A stretch of 64,000 nucleotides of DNA from Cepaea nemoralis (GCA_014155875.1 JACEFZ010021421.1:648001-712000), one strand, 5' to 3'. Shown: positions 44,115-56,592, numbered from the stretch's first letter. A program made the numbers and translations. The notes: generated by a model not told the origin, from the letters alone.

Positions 44115-44345
44115 CCCTCCAAGTTGCATATCCTTTACAGGACGTTGCAGTCAACACCAGCGTGTTTTGCTATTGTGATCTCTTGGCATGTTTTACGTTC
44201 AGTAGTTTGCCATTGCTTTCTGAACGACTGGCACCTACCATTTCATAAAAAACCAACGCAAGGCGGTCTGCTACGAAATCACCCGCAGCTGTGTTTCGAA
44301 CGCAGGTATGCGGGATTACAAACGCGGGTAAGAGGGATTACAACA
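44115..44345 (-). repeat. SINE family D copy
   Basis: An inverted copy; minus-strand 3' end matches catatcctttacaggacgtt read on plus. The head lies near 44290-44340. Confidence 0.78.
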
Positions 44346-44762
44346 TGTATGAGATGTAGAAATGAAAAGTCTGTGTAAGACAGACGTTGTCTAGAGGTTA
44401 GCTGTGAATATGTTGAATAAGCAGCCGCTGACTGCCACTGAGAGGAGAGGAGAGGAGTTAGTTGGTGGGGCAGCTATCTCTATAAAATACCTCAAAACTC
44501 TAGCATGTGACTATATATTATAACCTCTTCCTCCCTGCTGCCTTGCAGGGTCTATCTTTCTAGACAAAGGTTAGTGGAGTCAACCATATGCAAACTGGTA
44601 GAAGTCAAGGGAAAACCATCACTGCATTTTCCCAAGATAATCATGCTTCAAAAAATAAGTCCTTGTCCTTGAAAGTTAGAAAAAGAGTTCTTGAATGTTA
44701 GAACCAATGTTAACATACAGCTACGATTGCTGCACAACTGGTCATACTGTTACCTACTGCCT

Positions 44763-44946
44763 ATAGTACCTGTCAGAGTAGGGCAGGGGTGTCCCTTGAG
44801 CCTGAGGAACAGGGGATGTCGCCTGGCTAGTGTAGGCTGGGGTTTTTCTTTTTTCCCCTGACAAAAAAATCCACACCGTACCAGGGATTTGAACCCGGAT
44901 CTCCCAAAGGAGAACCCAGAGCTCTTAGCCATTCGGCCAGCCGCTC
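44763..44946 (-). repeat. SINE family C copy (tRNA-Leu/Ser-like head)
   Basis: The minus strand begins gggagcggctggccgaatgg then ctaagagctctgggttctcc, with B box gggttcaaatccc. The extra bases between A and B boxes resemble a long-variable-arm tRNA. The first seven bases find no pairing partner at the 3' side, so it is a SINE head, not a functional tRNA. Confidence 0.78.
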
Positions 44947-44999
44947 CCCTGCACAATTAGTAAACGTGAAATTATCCCTAGAAGCCTCGGAGATGTGAT

Positions 45000-45330
45000 T
45001 TTATAGAAGAATGCTGAACATTAATTGGATAGCCAAAATGAGCAATCTGGGGCAATTTGTGGAAGGCTAAGTCGCAAAGACAACTTCTCACAAACATCAG
45101 AAAGAGGCAGTCATAATTATGAGAAGACAAAACTGGAACATGTGACAACCAGAAAGATTTGTGGAAACAGAGATAGAGGAAGACTGCGCGAGAAAATTCT
45201 TGACAGTCGTGTGTGATGGCATAGAAGGGAGTCACCTCACGAATTGATCCATGTTGTCAGAGATCGCAATTTGTAGAGAAGCATGACTGCAGACGCCAGC
45301 CAGCAAAGCATTTGATGATGATGATTAAGA
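45000..45330 (+). mobile_element. Truncated LINE 3' fragment with (TGA)n tail
   Basis: The plus strand carries aagatttgtggaaacagaga, gaggaagactgcgcgagaaa and a gatgatgatgattaag tail, matching the C-terminal part of LINE reverse transcriptase genes (a GNRDRGRLREKIL reading). Confidence 0.65.
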
Positions 45331-45489
45331 CATGGAAGGAAAACTAAAAAACAACATGATTGACTAATCAAGAACGACAATCAAACGTATCAGCGAGATT
45401 TTCACATTTTAATGCACCATTTCATCTGTAATGGAATGTGACAGTACTAATATATCATCACAGTGACTAACTCCTGTAGTGCATTCAAA

Positions 45490-47515
45490 ACCTAAACAAC
45501 AGTGACACAATGAAACTCCTAAACAACAGTGACACAATGAAACTCCTAAACAACAGTGACACAATGAAACTCCTAAACAACAGTGACACAATGAAACTCC
45601 TAAACAACAGTGACACAATGAAACTCCTAAACAACAGTGACACAATGAAACTCCTAAACAACAGTGACACAATGAAACTCCTAAACAACAGTGACACAAT
45701 GAAACTCCTAAACAACAGTGACACAATGAAACTCCTAAACAACAGTGACACAATGAAACTCCTAAACAACAGTGACACAATGAAACTCCTAACAACAGTG
45801 ACACAATGAAACTCCTAAACAACAGTGACACAATGAAACTCCTAAACAACAGTGACACAATGAAACTCCTAAACAACAGTGACACAATGAAACTCCTAAA
45901 CAACAGTGACACAATGAAACTCCTAAACAACAGTGACACAATGAAACTCCTAAACAACAGTGACACAATGAAACTCCTAAACAACAGTGACACAATGAAA
46001 CTCCTAAACAACAGTGACACAATGAAACTCCTAAACAACAGTGACACAATGAAACTCCTAAACAACAGTGACACAATGAAACTCCTAAACAACAGTGACA
46101 CAGTGAAACTCCTAAACAACAGTGACACAGTGAAACTCCTAAACAACAGTGACACAATGAAACTCCTGAACAACAGTGACACAATGAAACTCCTGAACAA
46201 CAGTGACACAATGAAACTCCTGAACAACAGTGACACAATGAAACTCCTAAACAACAGTGACACAATGAAACTCCTAAACAACAGTGACACAATGAAACTC
46301 CTAAACAACAGTGACACAGTGAAACTCCTAAACAACAGTGACACAGTGAAACTCCTAAACAACAGTGACACAGTGAAACTCCTAAACAACAGTGACACAG
46401 TGAAACTCCTAAACAACAGTGACACAGTGAAACTCCTAAACAACAGTGACACAGTGAAACTCCTAAACAACAGTGACACAGTGAAACTCCTAAACAACAG
46501 TGACACAGTGAAACTCCTAAACAACAGTGACACAGTGAAACTCCTAAGCAACAGTGACACAGTGAAACTCCTAAACAACAGTGACACAGTGAAACTCCTA
46601 AACAACAGTGACACAATGAAACTCCTAAACAACAGTGACACAATGAAACTCCTAAACAACAGTGACACAATGAAACTCCTAAACAACAGTGACACAATGA
46701 AACTCCTAAACAACAGTGACACAATGAAACTCCTAAACAACAGTGACACAATGAAACTCCTAAACAACAGTGACACAATGAAACTCCTAAACAACAGTGA
46801 CACAATGAAACTCCTAAACAACAGTGACACAATGAAACTCCTAAACAACAGTGACACAATGAAACTCCTAAACAACAGTGACACAATGAAACTCCTAAAC
46901 AACAGTGACACAGTGAAACTCCTAAACAACAGTGACACAGTGAAACTCCTAAACAACAGTGACACAGTGAAACTCCTAAACAACAGTGACACAGTGAACT
47001 CCTAAACAACAGTGACACAGTGAAACTCCTAAACAACAGTGACACAATGAAACTCCTAAACAACAGTGACACAATGAAACTCCTAAACAACAGTGACACA
47101 ATGAAACTCCTAAACAACAGTGACACAATGAAACTCCTAAACAACAGTGACACAATGAAACTCCTAAACAACAGTGACACAATGAAACTCCTAAACAACA
47201 GTGACACAATGAAACTCCTAAACAACAGTGACACAATGAAACTCCTAAACAACAGTGAACACAATGAAACTCCTAAAACAACAGTGACACAATGAAACTC
47301 CTAAACAACAGTGACACAATGAAACTCCTAAACAACAGTGACACAATGAAACTCCTAAACAACAGTGACACAATGAAACTCCTAAACAACAGTGACACAA
47401 TGAAACTCCTAAACAACAGTGACACAATGAAACTCCTAAACAACAGTGACACAATGAAACTCCTAAACAACAGTGACACAATGAAACTCCTAAACAACAG
47501 TGACACAATGAAACT
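45490..47515 (+). repeat. 27-bp minisatellite, about 75 copies
   Basis: The unit is aactcctaaacaacagtgac then acaatga. It is unrelated to the array at 40085. One site alternates A/G (caatga or cagtga) in blocks: a long A block, then short G, A with cctgaac, a G block of about 12, an A block, a short G, and A again. Three isolated one-base indels (about 45791, 46997, 47255-47277) interrupt it. Open frames on both strands are artefacts of the period. Confidence 0.97.
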
Positions 47516-47639
47516 ATCACAAGTATATACAACCAGTACATCAACAAGGCTAAGGGCAGTACATGAACTTAAAGATGTGGAGACACGATATAAAGATCTT
47601 TTGACGCACTCTTTCTAACGCTCTTTGTAAGTTGATAAT

Positions 47640-47950
47640 CACTTATCTGAGGTTGTTCTTGATACCATCACTCCATCTTTTACACGGCCTCCCCCTTGCT
47701 CTGTATCCATTGTATTTCTTCAGTGTGGCTTTTTGTGGCAGATGATCCCTGGGCATTCCTGTGAGGTGGCCAAACCATTTAATTTGTTGTTCTTTAATGA
47801 AGTACATGACTGGTGTCAGACCTAGTTGTCTTCTAATTTCCTCACTCCTAATTTCCTCACTCTCTCTCACAATTACTCCCACAGCTCTAAGGCATCTCAT
47901 CTCTGTCATGATTTCACGCTCATTAGTTACAGTAAGTGTCCATGTTTAAC
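47640..47950 (-). mobile_element. Truncated LINE reverse transcriptase C-terminus
   Basis: The minus strand encodes MTEMRCLRAVGVIVRE, EEIRRQLGLTPVMYFIKE, QQIKWFGHLTGMPRD and RARGRPCKRWSDGI. KWFGHLTRM and GRPxKRWxDGI are hallmarks of LINE C-termini. This is a different family from 18172-18545. Confidence 0.82.
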
Positions 47951-48234
47951 TCTGGTAGCTATACGTCGGCCAAAAAATAGTTCATATGAGATTTGCTTTA
48001 GCACTTGCAGGTATCTTTCTATGGGAACAGAAGTGGCGCTAGTTGTCCTAGTTCCAGGGAGTGGAGACATTCACTAATATACATGAGAGCAGGCTACCAG
48101 GCAACACATGCTGACCCACCAATACACATGCGAGTACACATGACAGCATACCTCAAATATGTCTTGACGTACATGGTGCTAGCCCCATATTTTAAAGGAC
48201 CAATCAGCACCAGACGGCTGATGTTGATACTATC

Positions 48235-48412
48235 ACATGACTCACCTTGACTTCCCAAGACATTTCCTGGCACCCATTTTAGGCTGGTGTGACCTGAGAG
48301 CCTAGGTCAATACAAATTATTTTCTGCCACTAAGGGGTATGAACCCATGACCTCAGGGCCAACAGCAGGCGAGCTAGTCACTGGGCTACTATGGCTTCCC
48401 TTACATCTTTCA
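48235..48412 (-). repeat. SINE family E, intact copy
   Basis: The minus strand has a tRNA-like head (ccatagtagcccagtgacta; B box tcatgggttcataccc) and runs to tgggaagtcaaggtg. It lacks any 39-bp array, so it shows what the host SINE at 14055-16510 looked like before expansion. Confidence 0.72.
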
Positions 48413-48444
48413 CCTGGGGTTAAATCAGATGCTGAGAGACTTGA

Positions 48445-48682
48445 GCCAGCTCGGTGGTAATGGGGTTACGGACGCAGTTCGTAATCCTGCATACCCGGAG
48501 GTTTGAAACACAACTGTGGGTGATTTGGCAGCACACCGCCTTATGTTGGTTTGTATGAAATGATATGGGTGCTGGTCATTCAGAAAGCAATGGCAAACTA
48601 CTGAACATAAACTTGCCAAGACATCACGAACAACCAAACAATGCTGGAGTTGACTGCAACATCATGTACAAGATATGCAACC
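48445..48682 (+). repeat. SINE family D, best complete copy
   Basis: Head agccagctcggtggtaatgg with B-box-like ggaggtttgaaacac; middle ttggtttgtatgaaatgata; then gaaagcaatggcaaactact; ends near atgtacaagatatgcaacc. About 240 bp. Confidence 0.8.
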
Positions 48683-48689
48683 AACTTTT

Positions 48690-49960
48690 TAAAAGACTTA
48701 AAATGGACATAAAAAATAACAAGGTTACAAACTGCCTGTCACAACAGCAAACAACTAAATACATCAAGATATTAAAAAATAACTAGGCACTGGAAATATG
48801 CAATCTAGAAATGTCTTAATAAGACAACACAACTTTATACTCTGAATCATCATCAATGCCACTAAACACTCAAAGTCACAAAGTATGACAGAATGTTGAA
48901 CTTTTCCCATCCCTTACAGCGGCTACTTTAACTCTCATTTTTCACCTGTGTCTAACTTAGGCCTGCCAGGGGAGCACATAATAGTCAACCTTCCAAGCGT
49001 GTCATAAGAAAAGTATTTTCCCAAAACTGACCTTCCCAGCCTGTGAAGAAACTAACTTAAGAACTTGGTGACAACTGGCAATATTGAGGGGAAAATAATG
49101 AGGTGAAGGCAGAGAAGTAAGTATCTGGATGGCTTGGTCATGTGGCATGATGGAGACAAGAACACGGAGCTGACCCACGACTCTGTTGATCATGTAAGAT
49201 GGCAAAACATGACCATATGTGCATATAAAATGGCACATGATGATGATGAACCTGTCAAAGGCAACCTGGCAATCATTTTTCAAATGTCCTCCCCCCCCCC
49301 CCCCCCCCCCCCCCCACCCCTCCCCCTCTGGTTCACAGTCTTCACCGATCTTGATGAGGTCCACACATCTGGTCTGCTTCGAGGCTGGAAAATCCCCACA
49401 ATAATAGACATTCAGGGCCTAAGCCTTGCACCCAAGTTAGCAGATAACAAGTGCATAACTGACATGAGTATACCAACCATTCGACACAGCCTGTGGTGCT
49501 AATGACAGATGCAACCCAATACTGGGGCTTGAGTTGATTTTATTTCTTGATATTTAATATTTGAATTCTTGCAACCTAATATTTGAATCTTGAAACTTAA
49601 TATTTTAATTCTTGAAACTTAATATCTGAATTCTTGAAACCTAATATTTTAATTCTTGAAACCTAATAAAACAGAACAGAACAAGCCCTGTAGAAGAACC
49701 TGCTGGTGGTGGGTATGTGCAGTGTTAGGACCACCATAATTTTTGTAGGTCCGAGTGTATGAGAAATGGGTGGCCAATCTATCCCTCCCATAGCGAGCAA
49801 TCAGAGCTGGTAGTGAACTCCTGTCTGATCGTACTCATGCCAGTGTAACATCCTTACTGTTACACCAACACAACCACTTAAACTTAATAACAATTTGATT
49901 TTAAAATGAGCAGTTGAAACAATATACTAAACAACAAAAGCATACCGAACATCAAATCCA
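48690..49960. other. Intergenic stretch with poly-C tract
   Basis: No gene seen. It holds a run of about 26 C at 49291-49316 and short tandem repeats of cttgaaacttaatatttgaa type at 49545-49670. A tRNA-like or LINE tail pattern may be hidden near 49120-49250 (ggcacatgatgatgatgaac). Confidence 0.45.
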
Positions 49961-49963
49961 CTG

Positions 49964-50222
49964 CAGGGCCGAATGGATAAGAACGCATGTTCTTAAACAT
50001 CTGGTGTGCTGACGCCGAGGTTAGCGGTTCAACCCCTACACCGGACAGGTGTTGACCTGTCATCCTTGATTTGGAGACGTTAATTACAAGTACCACTGAA
50101 GTCGGAGTGCGTTCGCCTGATGGCGAGGGAGCTAATCCACACGCAAAATTCAGTCCATCACTACTATAATATATAGTGTATATGGACTACGCTTGAGTTC
50201 AAAGCGAGTAAACGCAAAAAAA
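49964..50222 (+). repeat. SINE family B copy
   Basis: Head gcagggccgaatggataaga, B box gcggttcaacccctacacc; a small deletion follows the B box. Ends gcttgagttcaaagcgagta plus an A-rich tail. Confidence 0.87.
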
Positions 50223-50449
50223 AACAAAAAACAACATCATCAAACCCACTAGTACAGAATTGTTCCATTAGAACAGGTGAATTTCAACACTTCACCAACA
50301 CTGCAGAAATATGGCGACAGGCCCATATTTTTAGTGACCAATACCAGAGCAGGACCAATCAGCATCATGGCGGCAATTTTGACCTTCCCGGAGAAATCTG
50401 AGGTTCCAGTGTACCAGGCGGTGTGACAGCTCTTCTTCTCTGGTCCTTT

Positions 50450-50815
50450 ATCCCCAAGTGGGACACACAGGCCTTCAACCAACCCTCATCAAGCCGTCCT
50501 ATCGTTTTCTATCCCATGCTGCTCCGCCCATGCTCTCCTCATGGTATTCATCTGTACTTAATTCTCTTCTCCACGTGTTTTTCAGGTCTCCCACTACTTT
50601 GTTGGCCCTGTAGGTTCTGGACGTGGGAGTTGTCTTGTTATACTTTTCTCAGGTTTTCTCAATGTGTATCCATTCCACGCTTGCGTCTTTTCATCACCTC
50701 CTGATTTACTGGAATTTGTTTAGTTCTCTTCACGACCTCCACTCTGGTGATTCTGTCAAACCATTTTAGTCTCACTAATCTGTGCATGCACCAATTAATG
50801 AATAAAGCTGTGTTA
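50450..50815 (-). repeat. Dispersed repeat family H copy
   Basis: Long match in word order to 32395-32885, without the inserted SINE segment. Probably the 3' part of a LINE, but no clear reading frame survives. Confidence 0.55.
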
Positions 50816-51059
50816 GTGGGTATAAAATAATTCAAGATGTATGTCTAATTACTACTATGCCTCTCGGCGGCCAGTTGAGATTCTGTTCAATTACAGCTTT
50901 CTCGTCAACATTTACAGGCAGGCCAGGAAGTTGCCAAAAATCTCAAATCATTTCAACAAGAACAATAAATTAATGAAAAAGTGTGTATTCAATATCTTGT
51001 CGGTGGTAACTGGAGATTAATATAAGTAACATGTGGTGAGATAAGTACAGTGAGGAAGC

Positions 51060-51460
51060 AACACAACAGAAGGTACCTCAACACTCCAGGGTTGAAGGGG
51101 TGAGAAAGTAGCAAGTCATGAGACACATGAACACTCAGAACAGGAACAAGAAAGTAGCAAGTCATGAGACACCTCAACACTCCAGGGTTGAAGGGGGTGA
51201 GAAAGTAGCAAGTCATGAGACACCTCAACATTCAGAACAGGAACAAGAAAGCAAGACATGATTCCAGCAAAAAAGGGGTGTAAAAAATTATGAGATACCT
51301 CTCCACATGAAGGGGGAAAGGGGAATGAGAAAGTAACAAGTAATGAGACACATCAACACATCAAGGATAGTGAGATTATAATTAGTAACAAAATACTTTT
51401 ACACATCAGGGGGCAAGGGGAGTGAGTGTGAAAATAGCCAGTACATCCGAATTCCAGAGA
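51060..51460 (+). repeat. Degenerate tandem repeat, about 50-bp units
   Basis: Recurrent gagaaagtagcaagtcatga and acctcaacactccaggg. The first four units are clear, then decay through 51460. Confidence 0.75.
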
Positions 51461-51746
51461 TGAGACGTAAGAAAGTAACAAGCTATAAAGCATTTCTGTA
51501 ATTCAAGGAAGTGGATGGAGCAAGAAAGTCAGAAGTTACTGATATCTCTATGCAGCCAAGAAACAATTAAGAAAATGTTATAAAGACCCCTCAGAATTTT
51601 AAAGAAGGATGATTTAAAGAAGGACAGTAGGTAAGAAAGCAACTCATGAGAAATGACAACTGCTTGAAAGAAACACATTGAAAACATTAAATCCACTTTG
51701 TTTTCTATAATATAAGCAGCAAGTTATACAGAAGAAAATCAATCAA

Positions 51747-52445
51747 TCATGTGCCATGCCGGAAAGCGTGGGCGGTCATGATTCGCCATTTCACTCGATC
51801 ACCAGAGTCGTGGATCAGCTCAGTGTTCCTGTCTCGTCCATGCCATGTGGCCAAGCCATTCAGGTATTTTCCTCTCGGTCTTCCTCTTGGTCTGTTCCCT
51901 TCGATCTTGCCAGCTGTCACTAAGTTCTCCAGTCCATTTCTTCTCATAACATGTCCAAAAAATTTTGACTGTCTACGTCTAATTTCTCTAATCAATCTAC
52001 GATTTTCATTTGTCTCTTGTAGTACTTGGTCATTGGTTTTTCTATCTGTCCATGGTATTCTTTGCATTTTCCTCAGAAACCACATTTCTGCAGCCATCAG
52101 ATGTTTTTCAGCTTGACTGCACATTGTCCAAGTTTCACATCCATACAAAAGAACAAGCTCTATGTATCCCCTCAACACTCTTTTTCTCGTTTCAATTGAC
52201 ATCATTTTATTGGTCAGAATGTTTTTCATCTTGCTAAAGGCTACTTTCGCAATGGCGATTCTTGTTCTAATCTCTTCAAGGCATCTGCCATCAGATGTTA
52301 TGACTGTTCCGAGATAATTGAACCGATTCACTTGTTGAAGAATATTCCCATTTACTTGTATATTACATTGTGGTACTTCGTTCTTCCTAGTGACGACCAT
52401 AACCTGTGTCTTCCTACAATTTAATTCCAACCCCAGCTGCTCACT
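51747..52445 (-). mobile_element. 5'-truncated LINE, reverse transcriptase 3' domain
   Basis: An open minus-strand frame of about 230 codons encodes LGLELNCRKTQVMVVTRKNE, FNYLGTVITSDGRCLEEI, LLYGCETWTM, EMWFLRKMQRIPWTDRKTN and RRRQSKFFGHVMRRNGLENL, then GRPRGKYLNGLATWHG. These are the post-YADD thumb and C-terminal motifs of a widespread animal LINE family. The 5' end is cut at about 52445. The 3' end has a short (TGAT)n tail. The unbroken frame suggests a young insertion. Confidence 0.9.
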
Positions 52446-52449
52446 GTGT

Positions 52450-53340
52450 ACAACAACAAACATCAAAAATAAAGAAAAAATAACAAAACAAAAAAACAAA
52501 TGAACAAAATGAAAATATACCATAGGTAGCTAAAATGATAAAGAACAATGGTTCAGTGGTAAATAAACTTTAAACTGTTTAAAGAAGAAAAGAAAGGGTT
52601 ATCAAAATCAGACTATATACATGAAGATTTGTCATCTTTACTACAAATACTCCTAAATTTGATGGGGGAAAATGCCAACTACACCTCCCTGCGGTAGAAG
52701 AAGGGAAACACACGACGGTGTGGCAACCCGGCTCTGGGAACCCGGTATCCACCAGGAGGAGTGGGCACTTCCGGGATGCTCTTTGCTCTTAGTCAAAGTA
52801 CCACAGAGCAAGGGGTACTCACTTATCTTGGCAACTTAACTGAAACAGTGCCAAACTAAATGTAGGTTTGGACCAAACATGATACACAATCAAATGAACA
52901 AGTATTGTCATGTAGATTTTCATTCACTGAGCATTGAAATTGAGGAAGATACTACGAAACAAAACAATTAAAACGATGACCCTAGTATGGTGATATATAT
53001 CATCCTTCTGTCCAAATGGGAGGTCACATACACACTATTATCCTTTGGCACTGAATCAGTTAAAAGGTTGCTACAGGACAAAACCCACAGCCATGTGGAT
53101 GTAGAAATCAAAGGGTTACCACCACAATTACAGGAAACTCAAAATGGAAGCTGATAAATAATCTTAGTGGTGAGGCTTGTAGGCCAGGCAGATCATCAAC
53201 AGCCTTGAGCATAAGGGTGTATGAGATGGAGATCCTTTCTGGCAAGCTATTCTGAGAGTGACATTCTGCACAGGAACCGTTACATGATGATGATAATTTT
53301 AAACACACAGCCAATGTAACACAGAGACGATTAACATACT
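52450..53340. other. Intergenic stretch, nothing recognised
   Basis: No exon, RNA gene or clear repeat seen. Confidence 0.35.
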
Positions 53341-53414
53341 CATTCTTCGATATAACTGGTAGGTTACTTACAGAGCATGTACAGGAGTTGAAGAGTGCAA
53401 TTTCACAGGTTCAA

Positions 53415-53571
53415 GGTGTATTTTTAATGACTTCAGTTTTGGAAAATATTGCCGTTCCAAGTTTTATATTTACCTATTATGTTGCATTGCGTTGCATGAA
53501 CTCCACAGTAGCTAAATACAAAACTTGGAAATAAAATATTTTCAAAACTGCACGGTCATTAAAAATACACC
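53415..53571. mobile_element. Short inverted-repeat MITE
   Basis: The left end ggtgtatttttaatgac is matched by gtcattaaaaatacacc at the right end. Inner parts also pair: cagttttggaaaatatt with aatattttcaaaactg, and ttccaagtttt with aaaacttggaa. Each arm is about 65 bp around a spacer of about 45 bp. The superfamily is not clear from the ends. Confidence 0.85.
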
Positions 53572-53674
53572 CTGTATATCAATACTTCTACAGATCTTGG
53601 TATGTACAACTGGACTAGAGGCTTCACTAATATCTGCCATGTACAGTGCTATCTATGAGGAAATACTTATATAC

Positions 53675-54292
53675 ATTCTGACAATGACAGTAAAATATAC
53701 ATTCTGACAATGACAGTAAAATATATGTTTTGATGATGACAGTAAAATATATGTTCTGACAATGACAGTAAAATATACATTTTGACAATGACAGTAAAAT
53801 ATACGTCCTGACAATGACAGTAAAATATACATCCTGACAATGACAGTAAAATATATGTCCTGACAATGACAGTAAAATATACATCCTGACAATGACAGTA
53901 AAATATACATTCTGACAATGACAGTAAAATATACATTCTGACAATGACAGTAAAATATACATCCTGACAATGACAGTAAAATATATGTTTTGATGATGAC
54001 AGTAAAATATATGTTCTGACAACGACAGTAAAATATATGTTCTGACAATGACAGTAAAATATACATTTTGACAATGACAGTAAAATATACATCCTGACAA
54101 TGACAGTAAAATATATATCCTGACAATGACAGTAAAATATATGTCCTGACAATGACAGTAAAATATACATCCTGACAATGACAGTAAAATATACATCCTG
54201 ACAATGACAGTAAAATATACATTCTGACAATGACAGTAAAATACACATTCTGACGACAGTAAAATATACATTCTGACAATGACAGCAAACAC
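53675..54292 (+). repeat. 26-bp minisatellite, about 23 copies
   Basis: The unit is tgacaatgacagtaaaatat then acattc (variants acatcc, atgtcc, atgttc). Copies with ttttgatgatgac occur twice at a similar distance, which suggests duplication of a multi-unit block (53720-53770 and 53980-54020). Confidence 0.94.
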
Positions 54293-54316
54293 CAAACACA
54301 TTTACAATGTTTCAGG

Positions 54317-54615
54317 AGGTCAACATTGCTGAATGGATACTGAGCGCTTTTCTTAAACTTCCGGTGTGCTAATGCCAAGGTAGCGGGTTCAACCCAAACA
54401 CCAGTCTGTTGTACTAAGATGTTGCTTTCTTGTCCTTGACTTGGGGATGTAAATTACAAGTACCCCAGAAGTCACAGTAGGTTCACCTACTGGTGAGGGA
54501 TACTGGTAATAGCAAAAGCTAATCCACACGCAAAACTCATTTCAGTGCACTAAAAGTAGCAGTGTAGTAGCACACTTATGGACTACGATTGATTTCAAAG
54601 CGAGCGGCTGCAAAA
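54317..54615 (+). repeat. SINE family B copy
   Basis: Head ggaggtcaacattgctgaat; B box gcgggttcaacccaaac; body gacttggggatgtaaattac; ends gatttcaaagcgagcgg. Confidence 0.85.
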
Positions 54616-54619
54616 TAAA

Positions 54620-55690
54620 ACTGTTGAGCTTTTCCAAACAATTGATCTAACAATACATTTATTTCACTGTAATTCAATTGGCCAGAATTCTCATTTTATA
54701 ATAGAACAATCAGTGAGATACGATCGTCGCTTGCGGACACAAAGCGTTTATGTCTCCTTCTAATGTCTGTAGTAAGTGTCCTTTGTACCTTGGCTTCTTT
54801 CAAAGAGCTGTTGAGGTTGTAAAACCTTTGGGCATCTTTTGCGGGCTATCCAGAAATTAGACCCTAAATCTGGCAAACATCTCCGGGATCATCATGCCTC
54901 TCGCAGATATGAATTTTCAGTTCTGTCCTCGCAGCACACACACTTGCGGAGATGATACTCTGGTACCAGTTTGGGTGGAAGGTCTCTATATGAACCTCAC
55001 TTTGACAGATTCCAGTCGCCATGAAGCTCAGCTGATCTGAACATCTATGGCATCAGACTTGGTTGGTTATTGGACAAATTATCTGGACAGTCAGATGCTT
55101 TGACATTCAGGGTGTTTGGGCTTGTTGGTTATTTAACGAATTATCTGGACAGTCAGATGTTTTGACATTGAAAAGGACTTGCATTTATTAGAGTAAACAA
55201 ATGAACAAACTTTATTTTCAAAGTGTCACAAATTGGGCATGCAGGTCCGTCTTACATTCAGCCCTTCCAACCACTCATCTTTCCTAGATCAATTATCTAT
55301 TTCACATTCACATCGAAGAAAAAACAATCAACTGAATGCTGTGAACATAAACAATGCATATTACTATGTTATGAAGCAGACAGGCAGACATACACACAAA
55401 TGCACGCACAATCACATAGATACATACATAATTTACACAAACTCTCAGTTATACACCCACTCAATAACACACAAATACACACTCCCTCAGATAGACACAT
55501 ATAACCCATAATCACACTAACAAATATTTACTCATACATACACACACTCTCTCCATCTCTTTGAGGATGGTGCACAGACTTTCCTCACGGCCCAGTGCCA
55601 CAGGGGCTGTGTTAATGAGCTCACCTCCCTCTCTCCAAGCTCAGAAGCCAGCAGGGCAGGTCAAATCAAATCAAATCAAAATCAAATCAA
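54620..55690. other. Intergenic stretch with small duplications
   Basis: A 67-bp tandem duplication lies at about 55055-55170 (attatctggacagtcagatg twice). The segment 55195-55255 is the reverse complement of 63530-63595 (cctgcatgcccaatt; ttgaaaataaagtttgtt), so it is another dispersed repeat. An (AATCA)n run lies at 55664-55690. Confidence 0.5.
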
Positions 55691-55691
55691 C

Positions 55692-55965
55692 TTTATTTGC
55701 ATGGATAAGAGCACTCATTCTTAAACATCCGGTGTGCTGATGCTGAAGTAGAGGGTTCACCCCCTAAACAGGTCAGCTGAACTAAAATGTTGACTTAGGG
55801 ATGTAAATTACAAGTAGCTCAGAAGTCGGAGTGGGTTTACCTGATAGCGAGGGACACTGGTAATAGGAAAAGCTAATCCACATTCAAAATTAAGCGCAGT
55901 ACCACTGTAAGTATCATGTATGGATTACGCTCAGTTCAAAGCGAGCAAGCGCCCAAAAACAAAAA
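55692..55965 (+). repeat. SINE family B copy
   Basis: Starts within ttgcatggataagagcact; body agctaatccacattcaaaat; ends ctcagttcaaagcgagcaag. Confidence 0.82.
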
Positions 55966-56039
55966 GAAGCCAGCAGGGAGTACAAGACTGGCCATAGAAT
56001 TTCAAATTTGCAGAGAGATATATTAGAATGTAACCTGGT

Positions 56040-56215
56040 CGTAATTCAGCCTGGCTGGGATCAGGCCTGGTTGGGATCAGCCTTAGGTTGGTCATGTTTC
56101 CTGCGCACATTTTAAGCATTTTACTGTCAACAGGTTCCAACTCAAAACCCAGAAGAAAATTAATCAGACTTAACAATGAAGGATTCCAGTCTTCCAGAGG
56201 ATTCACACTGAACTA
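56040..56215 (-). repeat. Fragment of the element seen at 33420-33500
   Basis: The minus strand reads ELEPVDSKMLKMCAGNMTNL then RLIPT, parallel to LEPVDNQIPLIHGGNMTNID then LIPP at 33430. It is a decayed piece of the same LINE-like element. Confidence 0.5.
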
Positions 56216-56361
56216 GCCTCTGTCAGAACACATGGAATACTTAAGCTGGCTGTCCATGGTATATTTAACATTCATCTGTGAAACCATTTTCAGGGATTCC
56301 CTTGCCAGGTAAATAATAATACATTACGTTTTAACAAAACATAATTCGGTATATTCTAACA

Positions 56362-56592
56362 TCAAAATTCCATGTTTATATACAACATGACACCACTAGC
56401 TGCAACAATACCCAATATAAAAACTATCATGAATATTTTGTATTTGCTCCAAAATGTCTCCTCTTGCACTTCTTCTCTCTGTTTCCTATGCTTCTTCTTT
56501 CGTCCTTTCATCATTCGCTCATATTCCAAGAGTTCTGCTTCTTGTTTCTTTTTCTCTTCCTCCTCCTTCTGCTTTGTCAATTCATCAACATT
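56362..56592 (-). CDS. NFXL1: NFXL1 terminal exon (coiled coil and membrane anchor)
   Basis: Minus-strand acceptor tatttcag at 56593-56600 precedes 76 codons and a TGA. The product begins NVDELTKQKEEEEKKKQEAE, runs through LLEYERMMKGRKKKHRKQRE (charged coiled coil, then a basic patch), then FWSKYK and a membrane helix FMIVFILGIVAASGVMLYI at the extreme C-terminus. NFXL1, unlike NFX1, ends in exactly this order. It joins the exon at 59461 in phase 0. Confidence 0.86.
   Translation of the reverse strand, partial: NVDELTKQKEEEEKKKQEAELLEYERMMKGRKKKHRKQREEVQEETFWSKYKIFMIVFILGIVAASGVMLYINMEF

Noticed and set aside
44763..44946. tRNA-Leu or tRNA-Ser gene on the minus strand
   Set aside because: A and B boxes are present but the acceptor stem cannot pair and the similarity continues into a SINE body.
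45409..47618. Long frames of SLLFRSFIV and KLLNNSDTM type on both strands
   Set aside because: Product of a 27-bp array; the membrane-like look of the minus frames is an accident of the unit.
53627..54378. Three overlapping 210-241 codon minus-strand frames (CHCQ/YILLSLS type)
   Set aside because: All three frames of the 26-bp array.
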